From CAYUQT01 sp964596165 (GTDB taxonomy: Bacteria > Planctomycetota > Phycisphaerae > UBA1845 > JAFGLZ01), in contig CAZQTW010000050.1 of the NCBI GenBank assembly GCA_964596165.1, positions 1 to 48,208 on the forward strand: DNA of 48,208 nt. The letters are read 5' to 3'. How positions within the stretch are numbered: position 1 is the first letter of the stretch; the number at the start of each line of letters is the position of its first letter. The notes under the pieces are model-generated. The model ran no database searches, was not told where the DNA came from, and worked only from the letters and a program-made list of their open reading frames with translations. This document shows positions 15,958 through 23,646 of this stretch, one piece after another. The translations under genes were made by a program, and so were the position numbers.

Positions 15958-17703
15958 CTAGGGTTTGGCCTGAGCAACCGGCGACGGCTGCGGCCTCGGC
16001 AGCACAATATGCGAGGGCCTCGATCGGTCGAAGTATATCGTGTTCTTGGCCACTCGCATCTTGCCGTTTTCGGCCCTGGGCTCGCCCGTGTTGGGGTTTG
16101 CCTCGAATCGCGGGTAGTTACTGCTGCTGATCGCCACGCGAATTCGGTGGCCCTTGTTGAAGATAATGCTTGTCGACCACAGATCGATGTCAAACTCGTA
16201 CACCTTGCCGGGTTCCATCATCTTCTTGTGGCTGGTTGACTCGCGATACCGTGCACTGATTACGCCGTCGACGACAAGCATGCTTCGGCCGTCGGGATAC
16301 ACATCGGTTAGCTTGACGGTGAAATCCGTGTCCTTGCACGATGAGCTGGCCCACAGCTTGGCCCGAATTCGACCGGTTGCCTCGACCGGCTCGGTCAGGA
16401 CGGGCGTTGTGAACAGGACAACATCGGGTCTCTTCTCCACGGGACGCTGGTCCATGGGGCCCTTCTTGAGCGTCAGGTTGGATCCCCCGATGGTCGGCAC
16501 GGGATCATTCGGATCATACCGATACGAGGCGGATGCCTTGGATTCCGTCGGCTTTTCGGGTGACAAGACCCCTCCCTCATGGAAGTAGTATGCGACGGAT
16601 TCACTGGGCACCGGCCAATCGTTGACATTCCGCCAAACATTGCCCGGAGCCTCCGGCTCGCCGCATGCTCCCATGACATAGTAGCGAACGGGGGGGCGGT
16701 TCGGCTCGATGTCGATGCCCTTGCACCACTTGTTATACCAACCCAGCAGTTCCGGCACTTGGGTCATCATGTTGGCATTGGCGGGGTACTTCATGGTCTC
16801 ATCGGCGAATGACCCATGAGCCCATGGGCCCATGACCAGCCTGCATTTTCCCCTAGCGCCCACGTCGCCCTTGTGCTGGATGGAAACGAAGCTGTCGATC
16901 GTGCCTTGTGTGAAAATGTCATACCAGCCCCCGACAAAACAGACCGGTACGTTGACCCGATCGGCTACCGACTCGGGGGAATACTTCTTCCAGAAGTCGT
17001 CGTAATCGGGGTGCTTGCGCCAAAGATCTAGGTTCCGCGGGTCCAGTTTGGTGTTCTTAACCCACCCTTCGCTCAAGGCCTTGAGTGGGGTCCCGTTGAA
17101 TGTGGCGCCCTGACGATAGATATCCGAGGCGGCCACCACCACGAACTGGCACGTGAGGTGTGGCGGGCGGCTGGGAGCGGTCGCGTTTGCGCTGATACCC
17201 AAGGCCGACGCGCCAAACTGGCCTATCTTTCCATTGCACCACGGTTGCTTGGCGATCCATTCGATGGTGTCGTAACCGTCCTGAAGCTCATCCCAGCCGC
17301 ACGATGCGAAAATGGGGTAATCCTCACCTTCCGAATCGCCTCTTCCACGCATGTCTTGGCTGACCACGGCATAGCCGAACTTCGCGACAATGCCGCCCGC
17401 CATGCTCAAGCCGCCCTCGTCGTTGCGTCCGTATGGAGTTCGCATCAGGATGACCGGCCACTTGCCCTCCCCTTTGGGCAGGATGATGTCAGTGGCTAGT
17501 TTGACCCCGTCTCGCATCGGAACCATCTCGGTGATAACGTCCTGCGCGGAGCCCTCGCCGAGCGTGGAGGCGAGGGATTTCAACTGATCGTTCTTTCCCT
17601 TGCCTCTGCCTTTGCTTTTTGTCTTGGAGCCTTCCGCAAAGACCGGTGCGAACAAACCGAGGATGAGCAGATAGGCAAACCAGCGGATTCTTGGATGGGT
17701 CAT
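15958..17703 (-). CDS. Secreted CocE/NonD-type X-Pro dipeptidyl-peptidase-like hydrolase
   Basis: A 581-residue exported alpha/beta hydrolase of the S15/CocE superfamily. The ATG at 17703 (MTHPRIRWFAYLLILGLFAP) has GAGGAG four bases upstream. The signal peptide probably ends after PVFA, and a basic Lys/Gly/Ser linker follows. N-terminal hydrolase features: VPMRDGVKLATDI, PVILMRTPYGR, SQDMRGRGDSEG. Nucleophile Ser166 lies in GQFGASALGI, the acid Asp in VGGWYDIFTQG and the His in RLVMGPWAHGSF. A C-terminal jelly-roll (about 395-560) has RAKLWASSSCKDTDFTVKLT and VYPDGRS. Family members cleave esters, beta-lactams, amides or X-Pro peptides; the substrate is not readable. It is divergent from the DUF2961 gene. 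Confidence 0.9.
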   Translation of the reverse strand: MTHPRIRWFAYLLILGLFAPVFAEGSKTKSKGRGKGKNDQLKSLASTLGEGSAQDVITEMVPMRDGVKLATDIILPKGEGKWPVILMRTPYGRNDEGGLSMAGGIVAKFGYAVVSQDMRGRGDSEGEDYPIFASCGWDELQDGYDTIEWIAKQPWCNGKIGQFGASALGISANATAPSRPPHLTCQFVVVAASDIYRQGATFNGTPLKALSEGWVKNTKLDPRNLDLWRKHPDYDDFWKKYSPESVADRVNVPVCFVGGWYDIFTQGTIDSFVSIQHKGDVGARGKCRLVMGPWAHGSFADETMKYPANANMMTQVPELLGWYNKWCKGIDIEPNRPPVRYYVMGACGEPEAPGNVWRNVNDWPVPSESVAYYFHEGGVLSPEKPTESKASASYRYDPNDPVPTIGGSNLTLKKGPMDQRPVEKRPDVVLFTTPVLTEPVEATGRIRAKLWASSSCKDTDFTVKLTDVYPDGRSMLVVDGVISARYRESTSHKKMMEPGKVYEFDIDLWSTSIIFNKGHRIRVAISSSNYPRFEANPNTGEPRAENGKMRVAKNTIYFDRSRPSHIVLPRPQPSPVAQAKP

Positions 17704-17761
17704 ACGACTCCTCTTCCCATAATGGGGAGGCAACTCCGCCTCCGGGCCAGCACGGGGTTCA

Positions 17762-17887
17762 TCTTAGCACGTCGAGGCGGGGGATGAAAACAGTTCTGGT
17801 CGGTTCTTGTCGGCGGTCTGAGGCGGAAGCGCTCAGGGCGGAGAATGCCGCGATCCCCGTATCCCCCTGGGCGATAATGTGCTAAGA
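17762..17887. repeat. Outward-facing 9-bp inverted repeat in a divergent promoter region
   Basis: TCTTAGCAC at 17762-17770 and GTGCTAAGA at 17879-17887 are perfect reverse complements 108 bases apart. Each copy reads TGCTAAGA outward, and the minus-strand copy continues as TGCTAAGAT, an extended -10-like element. The copies lie in the 302-base gap (17704-18005) between the CocE-type hydrolase (minus) and the DUF2961 gene (plus). They may be paired promoter or regulator sites. No other feature is evident in this gap. Confidence 0.4.
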
Positions 17888-18005
17888 AAGAGGCGAAACA
17901 CGGATCACGGGGTCCGTTCGGTGTTCGGGTTCGTCGTGATCGCAAGACGTACTCTCGCTGCGGTTCAACGGGACCCGGCGGATTCGATCGTGGAAAGGGC
18001 CTGAA

Positions 18006-19784
18006 ATGTACCCTGTTCTCGCACTGGCGACGTCGCTCTGTTGGTGCGTCTGCTCGTTTGCAGGCGAACAAGCCCCAGACCGTTTGTGGCTACCGTCGAC
18101 CGACAAACCGCGCCGCATCACCGGTACGCATCAGACAATTGCATCCAAGCAGGAACGCGTGATTGCGAACCTTGCCGGGCCGGCGATCATTCGTCACATC
18201 TGGTTTACCGTTGCGATGGATAATGCCGATCAGATTGCCCGGTTCCATCGCGGGGTGGTCCTCCGAGTATTTTGGGACGGCGAGGACCACCCGAGCGTGG
18301 AGGTGCCGTTCGGCGACTTTTTCGCGGTCGGGCATGGCGTTCAACGGCCATTCGAGTGTGCGGTTCTCTCGATGACGCCGCATCAAGGGAACGTTCGCGC
18401 CGGGTTCAACTGCTATTTCGCCATGCCGTTCGCCAAGAGCGCGAAGCTGGTACTGGACAACCAGTCCTCGTTGAAAGCCGAAGGGGTCTACTGGCACATT
18501 GATTACGACGAGGTTGGTGCCTTGCCCTCGGAGGCGATGCCGTTCCATGCGACCTATCGCGCATCGCGGCCCGTGATGCGCGAAACCCCACATGTCATGT
18601 GTGACGCGGCCGGGCGCGGAAGATACGTGGGGACGGTCTGGAGTGTTCACTTGCTTGCCGGTCGGAGTTGGGTCGAGGGGCGCGAGGACTTCTACGTTGA
18701 CGGCGATGCCAAGCCGACACTGCCGGGCACCGGCAGTGAGGACTATTACGGACAGGCCTGGGGCTATAGGCCGAATCTGCAGACGCTGTATCTCGGTACC
18801 AGCGTCTTCGCACAGGACGGATTCGGGAAGTGGACGGCCTATCGCTTTCACCTATTGGACCCCATTGCGTTTCAGAAGTCGCTCCACGTCACGCTGAGCA
18901 ATCGCGGTTATGACGTCGGGTATCGAAGCGATGATTTCGCCACGGTGACTTACTGGTATCAGAGCGAGCCTCACCGGGCCTACCCGCCCTTGCCGTCGTA
19001 TGAAGATCGGCTTCCAATGGACCACCCCGAGAGCTATGCCCATGGGCTCAATGCTCTGCGAAGCGCGGAGGCCAAAGGGGATCTCGAAGCCGCCATACGG
19101 GCAGCCAGACTCCTTGCAGGTCGGTATCCGAAGAACCCGTTGGCAGATGACGTGAATTGCCGGTTGGCGGACCTGCTGGAGAGGGCGGGACAAATCGATC
19201 GGGCGCAGTCCGACCTGCGGAGGATCGCCGCCGGCACGGGTTCCGCCGCTCAGGCCGCGGACGACAAGCTGTGGATGTTGGAGCGGCCGGGTCGCGCCTT
19301 GCTGAAGGCGTACGCATCAAGCGGAATCGAGGTCTTCTTGGATGGCCGCGGTGTTCACCAGGCCGGGGCATGGAACATGCGCGATTTGGCCACCGTTCGA
19401 CTGGAGGCGGGTAAGGGTAGGCACGTACTGGCCGTTCGAGCAACCTGTAAGGAGGATCAACCGTTTCATTATGCCAGACTCGGCACGCTTCAGCTCTGGC
19501 TGGACGTCCCGGGAGCGGACATCCAGGCGGACAAGACGTGGAGGATCAGTTCGGCTGCCCCCGAGGGCTGGAATCGGGCCGGGTTCGACGATTCGGCGTG
19601 GGCGGCCGCGACGGAGCACGAAGATCTGCCGGATGAACCGTGGTTCCGTTTGGGTGCACCCGGCGTGCGGACTCTGTCCTATCCCATCAAGCGGATCTGG
19701 TCGGCGAACTGCGCCGCATCTCATCCCGAGCATGGCCCCTGCTTCGAAGAACTGTACGCTCGCAAGGAGATTGCGGTTCCCTAA
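18006..19784 (+). CDS. Secreted DUF2961 (GH172-like) glycosidase with C-terminal domains
   Basis: A 592-residue exported protein. The ATG at 18006 has GAAAGGG about 7 bases upstream, and residues 1-19 are a signal peptide (LALATSLCWCVCSFAG). The DUF2961 domain fills about 25-340: GPAIIRHIWFTV, VEVPFGDFFAVGHG, MPFAKSAKLVLDNQ, and the most conserved stretch LPGTGSEDYYGQAWGY with its acidic residues. DUF2961 proteins form glycoside hydrolase family GH172, which includes difructose-anhydride enzymes and D-arabinofuran-cleaving enzymes. A short TPR-like helical stretch (about 350-420, RAARLLAGRYPKNPLADDVN) and a galactose-binding-like beta-sandwich (about 430-590) follow. The role is inferred as extracellular fructan or arabinan breakdown. 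It is convergent with the beta-propeller gene. Confidence 0.85.
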   Translation: MYPVLALATSLCWCVCSFAGEQAPDRLWLPSTDKPRRITGTHQTIASKQERVIANLAGPAIIRHIWFTVAMDNADQIARFHRGVVLRVFWDGEDHPSVEVPFGDFFAVGHGVQRPFECAVLSMTPHQGNVRAGFNCYFAMPFAKSAKLVLDNQSSLKAEGVYWHIDYDEVGALPSEAMPFHATYRASRPVMRETPHVMCDAAGRGRYVGTVWSVHLLAGRSWVEGREDFYVDGDAKPTLPGTGSEDYYGQAWGYRPNLQTLYLGTSVFAQDGFGKWTAYRFHLLDPIAFQKSLHVTLSNRGYDVGYRSDDFATVTYWYQSEPHRAYPPLPSYEDRLPMDHPESYAHGLNALRSAEAKGDLEAAIRAARLLAGRYPKNPLADDVNCRLADLLERAGQIDRAQSDLRRIAAGTGSAAQAADDKLWMLERPGRALLKAYASSGIEVFLDGRGVHQAGAWNMRDLATVRLEAGKGRHVLAVRATCKEDQPFHYARLGTLQLWLDVPGADIQADKTWRISSAAPEGWNRAGFDDSAWAAATEHEDLPDEPWFRLGAPGVRTLSYPIKRIWSANCAASHPEHGPCFEELYARKEIAVP

Positions 19785-19873
19785 GACGGCTCCCCGGCGA
19801 TGTCGGATTGAATCTCAGTCGGCACGGCTTCCTTGATCGTGGGGGCCGGGGTTCGCGGCTCGAGGCCGGCGTC

Positions 19874-20905
19874 TCACGGGTAGATGTACTTTCGTTCCTT
19901 CGCGTTGAATCGGATCGTGGGAACGGTGTCGGGAAAATAGCTCTCCAGCAATTGCCTCATCGGACCGGCGTACATTGCGATCCGAATCGTTCCCCAGGTG
20001 GCCTGGTCGCCGGTGGCGTAACAGACGTACGTATTGCCCTCCACCTCGAATAGATCTGCATCGGTATTGTTGATTCCTTCGTCCGGGGAGGGATCGAGCA
20101 TCGGCCCACGGGTGGGGCTCACGTCCCACGACACCAGGTCCTTCGACCGCGCCACCACCGTGACATACTTGGTTTCGGGCAGGGCGTAGCGGTAACACTT
20201 CCAGGGCTTTTCCTGGAAGCACCACACGCCGTAGATGACGTAGTAGTAGGGTGCGAGATAGCGGATCGTCGGATTGGCGCATGCCGTCTTGGCTTCCACA
20301 TCGGCGAATTCAAGTCCTCGAATTCTATCCCAATGCGAAAGGTCCTTTGATCGGGCAAAGCGGAAGCACCACCTTACGGGGATGTCCGACTCGTAGGCCA
20401 TGACGTAGCCTTGGTCGTCGCGGCAGACCGAGGTGTTGAAGAACTGCTCCTGACCGTCTCGAGCCAGGGCCAATTCCTGTTTCCAAGTCTTGAGATCCGT
20501 TGTGCTGAATCGGTTGATGCACTTCGTGTTGATCGTGTGCCCGAAGTCGGTGAACTCCGTGGCAAAGACATGCAACTCCGACCCGTTGACAAAGGCGCTG
20601 ACAAAGGAATGCCCTTTTCCGAATCGCGCGACCTCTTGTCCGGTTGTGAGGTCCAGAATGAACAGATATGCGTCCTCGCCCTTGGCCTTGAAGCCGCCGG
20701 GGCGGTGGTTGTCGACCAACAGCAGGCGGTCGTTGAACACGACCGGTGTATTCTCCATTCCCTCACGAAAGCTGAACGGCAACTTCACGAGTCTGGGGTT
20801 AGGCGGAGCGGCCGAGCTTTCTGCATGGGTGGCCGGTGTTTCGAGGGAAGGCGGAAGAACGCATGCTCCAAGCACGACTCCGGACACGACTATCTTGTGG
20901 CGCAT
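19874..20905 (-). CDS. Secreted five-bladed beta-propeller protein (GH43/GH32-like fold)
   Basis: A 343-residue exported protein. The ATG at 20905 has GAGGG about 8 bases upstream, and the signal peptide ends near PATHA. The rest shows the alternating blade pattern of GH43/GH32/GH130-type propellers: ENTPVVFNDRLLLVDNHRPG, FVNGSELHVFATEFTDFG, FARSKDLSHWDRIRG, VVARSKDLVSWDVSPTRG, INNTDADLFEVEGNTYVCYA. The repeated SKDL-W units are typical of such domains, where actions are dated by day or per-blade text. Candidate acidic residues include Asp in the DNHRP and NTDADLFE segments, but I cannot assign the catalytic set. It is the last gene of a same-strand run of three secreted proteins. Confidence 0.75.
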   Translation of the reverse strand: MRHKIVVSGVVLGACVLPPSLETPATHAESSAAPPNPRLVKLPFSFREGMENTPVVFNDRLLLVDNHRPGGFKAKGEDAYLFILDLTTGQEVARFGKGHSFVSAFVNGSELHVFATEFTDFGHTINTKCINRFSTTDLKTWKQELALARDGQEQFFNTSVCRDDQGYVMAYESDIPVRWCFRFARSKDLSHWDRIRGLEFADVEAKTACANPTIRYLAPYYYVIYGVWCFQEKPWKCYRYALPETKYVTVVARSKDLVSWDVSPTRGPMLDPSPDEGINNTDADLFEVEGNTYVCYATGDQATWGTIRIAMYAGPMRQLLESYFPDTVPTIRFNAKERKYIYP

Positions 20906-21411
20906 TGCGGAACCCTCAGAGCTCATAACGGTTCACGTCAAGAGCGTAGGCTAGTGCAGAAACGTTGTGGAGGGCAATAGGGGCGGGCCGGTGCGTGAAA
21001 TCGGGTCGCGGTGTGTGGTTGCCCTTGAACACGTTCGGTCTCCGGATTTGCGGATTTGCACGTACGGTGGTTGTGTCGGTTACACATTAGGTGCCGGGCG
21101 TGGCGGGGGCGCGCATGTGCTGAGAGGAGAGCCGTGCAGAGAACCGTCCGGAATGGCTGTGCATCCGGTAACATTGCGCCGCCCGTTGAAGCCAGAGGAC
21201 GAAGATCGCACGCAAGAGAAAGCCGACGCGATGTCTCGACGGGCTTGCGGCTCCCGTGGCCTCAGTAGGTCTTGTCCGGAGTACGGAGGTGGGGCCGCAG
21301 AGACGACGATCCGCTCGATGCGGCTCGTTCGTGGACGGCAGCTCCGGCAAGAACGGTGCCGCCGATCAGGACTTCGATGGTGTTGCTGTTCGACCAGGAA
21401 AACGATCGCCC
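20906..21411. other. Long intergenic region between beta-helix and beta-propeller genes
   Basis: About 500 bases without a supportable gene. Several frames stay open because of GC content but show no ribosome-binding site or coherent protein pattern. No terminator with a T-run is visible. It probably holds the promoter of the beta-propeller gene. Confidence 0.5.
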
Positions 21412-23493
21412 TCACCGGTTTCCGCCCCGCTCAACCGGCCAGGACGCCCGGTCGTCGCTCTTGTAGACGCCGATCTTCTCGAACGGGATCGGGCGGAAGC
21501 CCAGCTTGAAGGCCGGCGAGTCATCGGCGAGGCGAAAGTCCGTGGGGGGCTTGCCGGCAAAATGCGGATCGGCGCCGATGAGGTTGTCCTCAAACTTGAC
21601 GAACGGCTTGGCCTTGTCCTCTGTCGAGCCCCACTGACCGCCCCAGCAGATGTTGCGCGCCATGACGTTCCCCTTGGGGGCGAGCGGCTCGTCCTCCAAG
21701 AGGGTGAGCAATTCGGGATACCGGACCGACCACGGCGGCTGCTTGTAGTTCAGGTCGATCAACTCCTTTGTCGCGAAGACGCCCACGCCCTTGGCCCAGC
21801 CGAGCCCACGGGCATCGATCGCGAACGCCCGAGGGCAGTTGATGAACATATTGTTGGTCATGATGTTGTCGCGTCCGCCTCCGATGAGGATCGGAGTGGC
21901 CACGTCATAGAAGATGTTGTTTGAGATCTCGGCAGAGGAGAAGCAGTCATCCAGGTAGACGCCAAAGCAGCCCTTGCCTTTGAACCCGTGGATATGGTGC
22001 AGGTAGTTGTACCGGATCTTGTGGCCACGCATGGACCAGGTTTCGTCCGGCGGTGAGGTGTATACGGCACCGGCGTCGTTGGACTGCGAAACGGCTGTGT
22101 GAATCTCGTTGTACTCGATGGTCTGATCGTTGCCACTGAAACCGATGGCGATGTGGGGCACGTCATTGATAAGGTTATGGGTGGCGCGGTTTCCGACGCC
22201 GAAGAGGGCGATGGCCTGCTGGTAGACGGGGTCCCAGCGGGCCGTGTGGTGGATGTGGTTGTTGTCGGCGTAGTGTCCGGCGGGGGTGAGTGTCTTACGG
22301 TCGCCGCCCTCGAGGTGAACACCGCCTTGTCCGTTCTGGTAGATGTCGCAGCCGACGACGCCGTGGCGCCTGCCGCCGTTGACCCTTACGGCCCAGTTGC
22401 CCATGTTCCGGATCGTGCAGGCAACCACACGAACATTGCTCCCCCCGCGGATCAGGATGGCGCTGCCCCGTCCGGCCTCAATGGTCAGTCCACGGAAGCT
22501 GACATTCGAGACGTCGTTGAGCCGAAAGAGGTCACGAACAACAGACACCACGGTCTTACCCGATGCCAACGGCGCCGGTGGCCAGAAGTAAAGGATCGAG
22601 GTGTTGCGGTCGAGGTACCATTCTCCGGGACTGTCGAGTTCGGGCAGGACGTTTTCCGCGTAGAACCACTGACCCGTGCGGATGGTGTAGGTCTGTCCGG
22701 ATCGGGGCGGAAAGCTGAGGGTGTGAGCGGCAGGGTCAACGGCCCCGAGAGGAATGCGTTGGTCGGCCCAGTCCCACACCCAGAATCCGTGCAGCCAGAT
22801 CCCCTTTTCATTGACCCAGCGGGCGGGTCGGGTGTCGTCACAGATGAACCGGCCGTCGGGGCTCGTGACGTCGCCCTTTTGGCGAGCGCCTTTGGAATCC
22901 AGGGCGGCGGCGATATGCATGTATCCGGAGTTCGGATAGCGGGCCAGCGTCATGGGTTTGTCTTGGAAGAACAGCTCGATCGCCGGGTCGGATTGATAGA
23001 GAGCGGCCTTGTCGATACCGGCCAGATCGGTGATGCCGAGGGCCTTGAGATCGGCCTGCCACACCTGACCGCGCGCCGAGGCGTCGAGTCGGTTGAGGGC
23101 GTTGGGGTCGGTGACCTGTTTCCAGCCGGTCACCGTACGTCCGCCGACGAGTCTGACGGTTTCACCCTCGCGGACTCGGTAGACAATGGGACCATTCTCG
23201 GTGCCACTGTCCGCCGCCGCGAGTTCAAACGGTCGCGACATTTCATAGATACCGCCGGAGAATTCGACGGTCATACCACCGGCCGGCAGTGGACCGCGGC
23301 TCTTGCGTTCCCGGATGAGATCGCGGGCACGCTCAAGCGTGGCGACGGGCTTATCCTTCGTGCCGGGATTGGCATCGTTGCCATGCGGCGCGACGCAGAG
23401 AGTCTCGGACCATGACGAGGCGGGACACAGCCAAATGGCTGAGATGAATGTCGCGATTCGCACACTCATCATGTTCATCGAAATTCGTTTCAT
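21412..23493 (-). CDS. Secreted right-handed parallel beta-helix protein
   Basis: A 693-residue exported protein. The ATG at 23493 has AAAGGA 7 bases upstream. The signal peptide ends near SSWSE. The N-terminus opens with CVAPHGNDANPGTKDKPVAT and LERARDLIRER, the usual entry of Planctomycetota and Bacteroidota beta-helix proteins, then a beta-sandwich-like insert. From about 330 to 610 the coils show repeated turns such as VSFRGLTIEAGRGSAILIRG, VRVVACTIRNMGNWAVRVNG, GVVGCDIYQNGQGGVHLEGG, IEYNEIHTAVSQSNDAGAVY and ISNNIFYDVATPILIGGG. Such proteins include polysaccharide lyases, GH120-like xylosidases and surface adhesins. Substrate is unknown. It lies 153 bases after the large TIM-barrel gene, probably in the same unit. 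Confidence 0.85.
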   Translation of the reverse strand: MKRISMNMMSVRIATFISAIWLCPASSWSETLCVAPHGNDANPGTKDKPVATLERARDLIRERKSRGPLPAGGMTVEFSGGIYEMSRPFELAAADSGTENGPIVYRVREGETVRLVGGRTVTGWKQVTDPNALNRLDASARGQVWQADLKALGITDLAGIDKAALYQSDPAIELFFQDKPMTLARYPNSGYMHIAAALDSKGARQKGDVTSPDGRFICDDTRPARWVNEKGIWLHGFWVWDWADQRIPLGAVDPAAHTLSFPPRSGQTYTIRTGQWFYAENVLPELDSPGEWYLDRNTSILYFWPPAPLASGKTVVSVVRDLFRLNDVSNVSFRGLTIEAGRGSAILIRGGSNVRVVACTIRNMGNWAVRVNGGRRHGVVGCDIYQNGQGGVHLEGGDRKTLTPAGHYADNNHIHHTARWDPVYQQAIALFGVGNRATHNLINDVPHIAIGFSGNDQTIEYNEIHTAVSQSNDAGAVYTSPPDETWSMRGHKIRYNYLHHIHGFKGKGCFGVYLDDCFSSAEISNNIFYDVATPILIGGGRDNIMTNNMFINCPRAFAIDARGLGWAKGVGVFATKELIDLNYKQPPWSVRYPELLTLLEDEPLAPKGNVMARNICWGGQWGSTEDKAKPFVKFEDNLIGADPHFAGKPPTDFRLADDSPAFKLGFRPIPFEKIGVYKSDDRASWPVERGGNR

Positions 23494-23646
23494 GTGTCTG
23501 TCCTTTGGTGGCACGATAGCGGGTCGCATTACGGATACCGGGGACGTGCGGTTTTGTCCACACCTTCCGCGGGGATCGGGAAGATCCGCGGCGGAATCTC
23601 AGACGGCGGAATCCTCCTTGACGGATCGTGAAATCGTGGGATCGAG

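Noticed and set aside
20927..21411. Additional small genes in the gap after the beta-helix gene
   Set aside because: Several overlapping frames on both strands are Arg/Pro/Ser-rich with no start signals; none is supportable.
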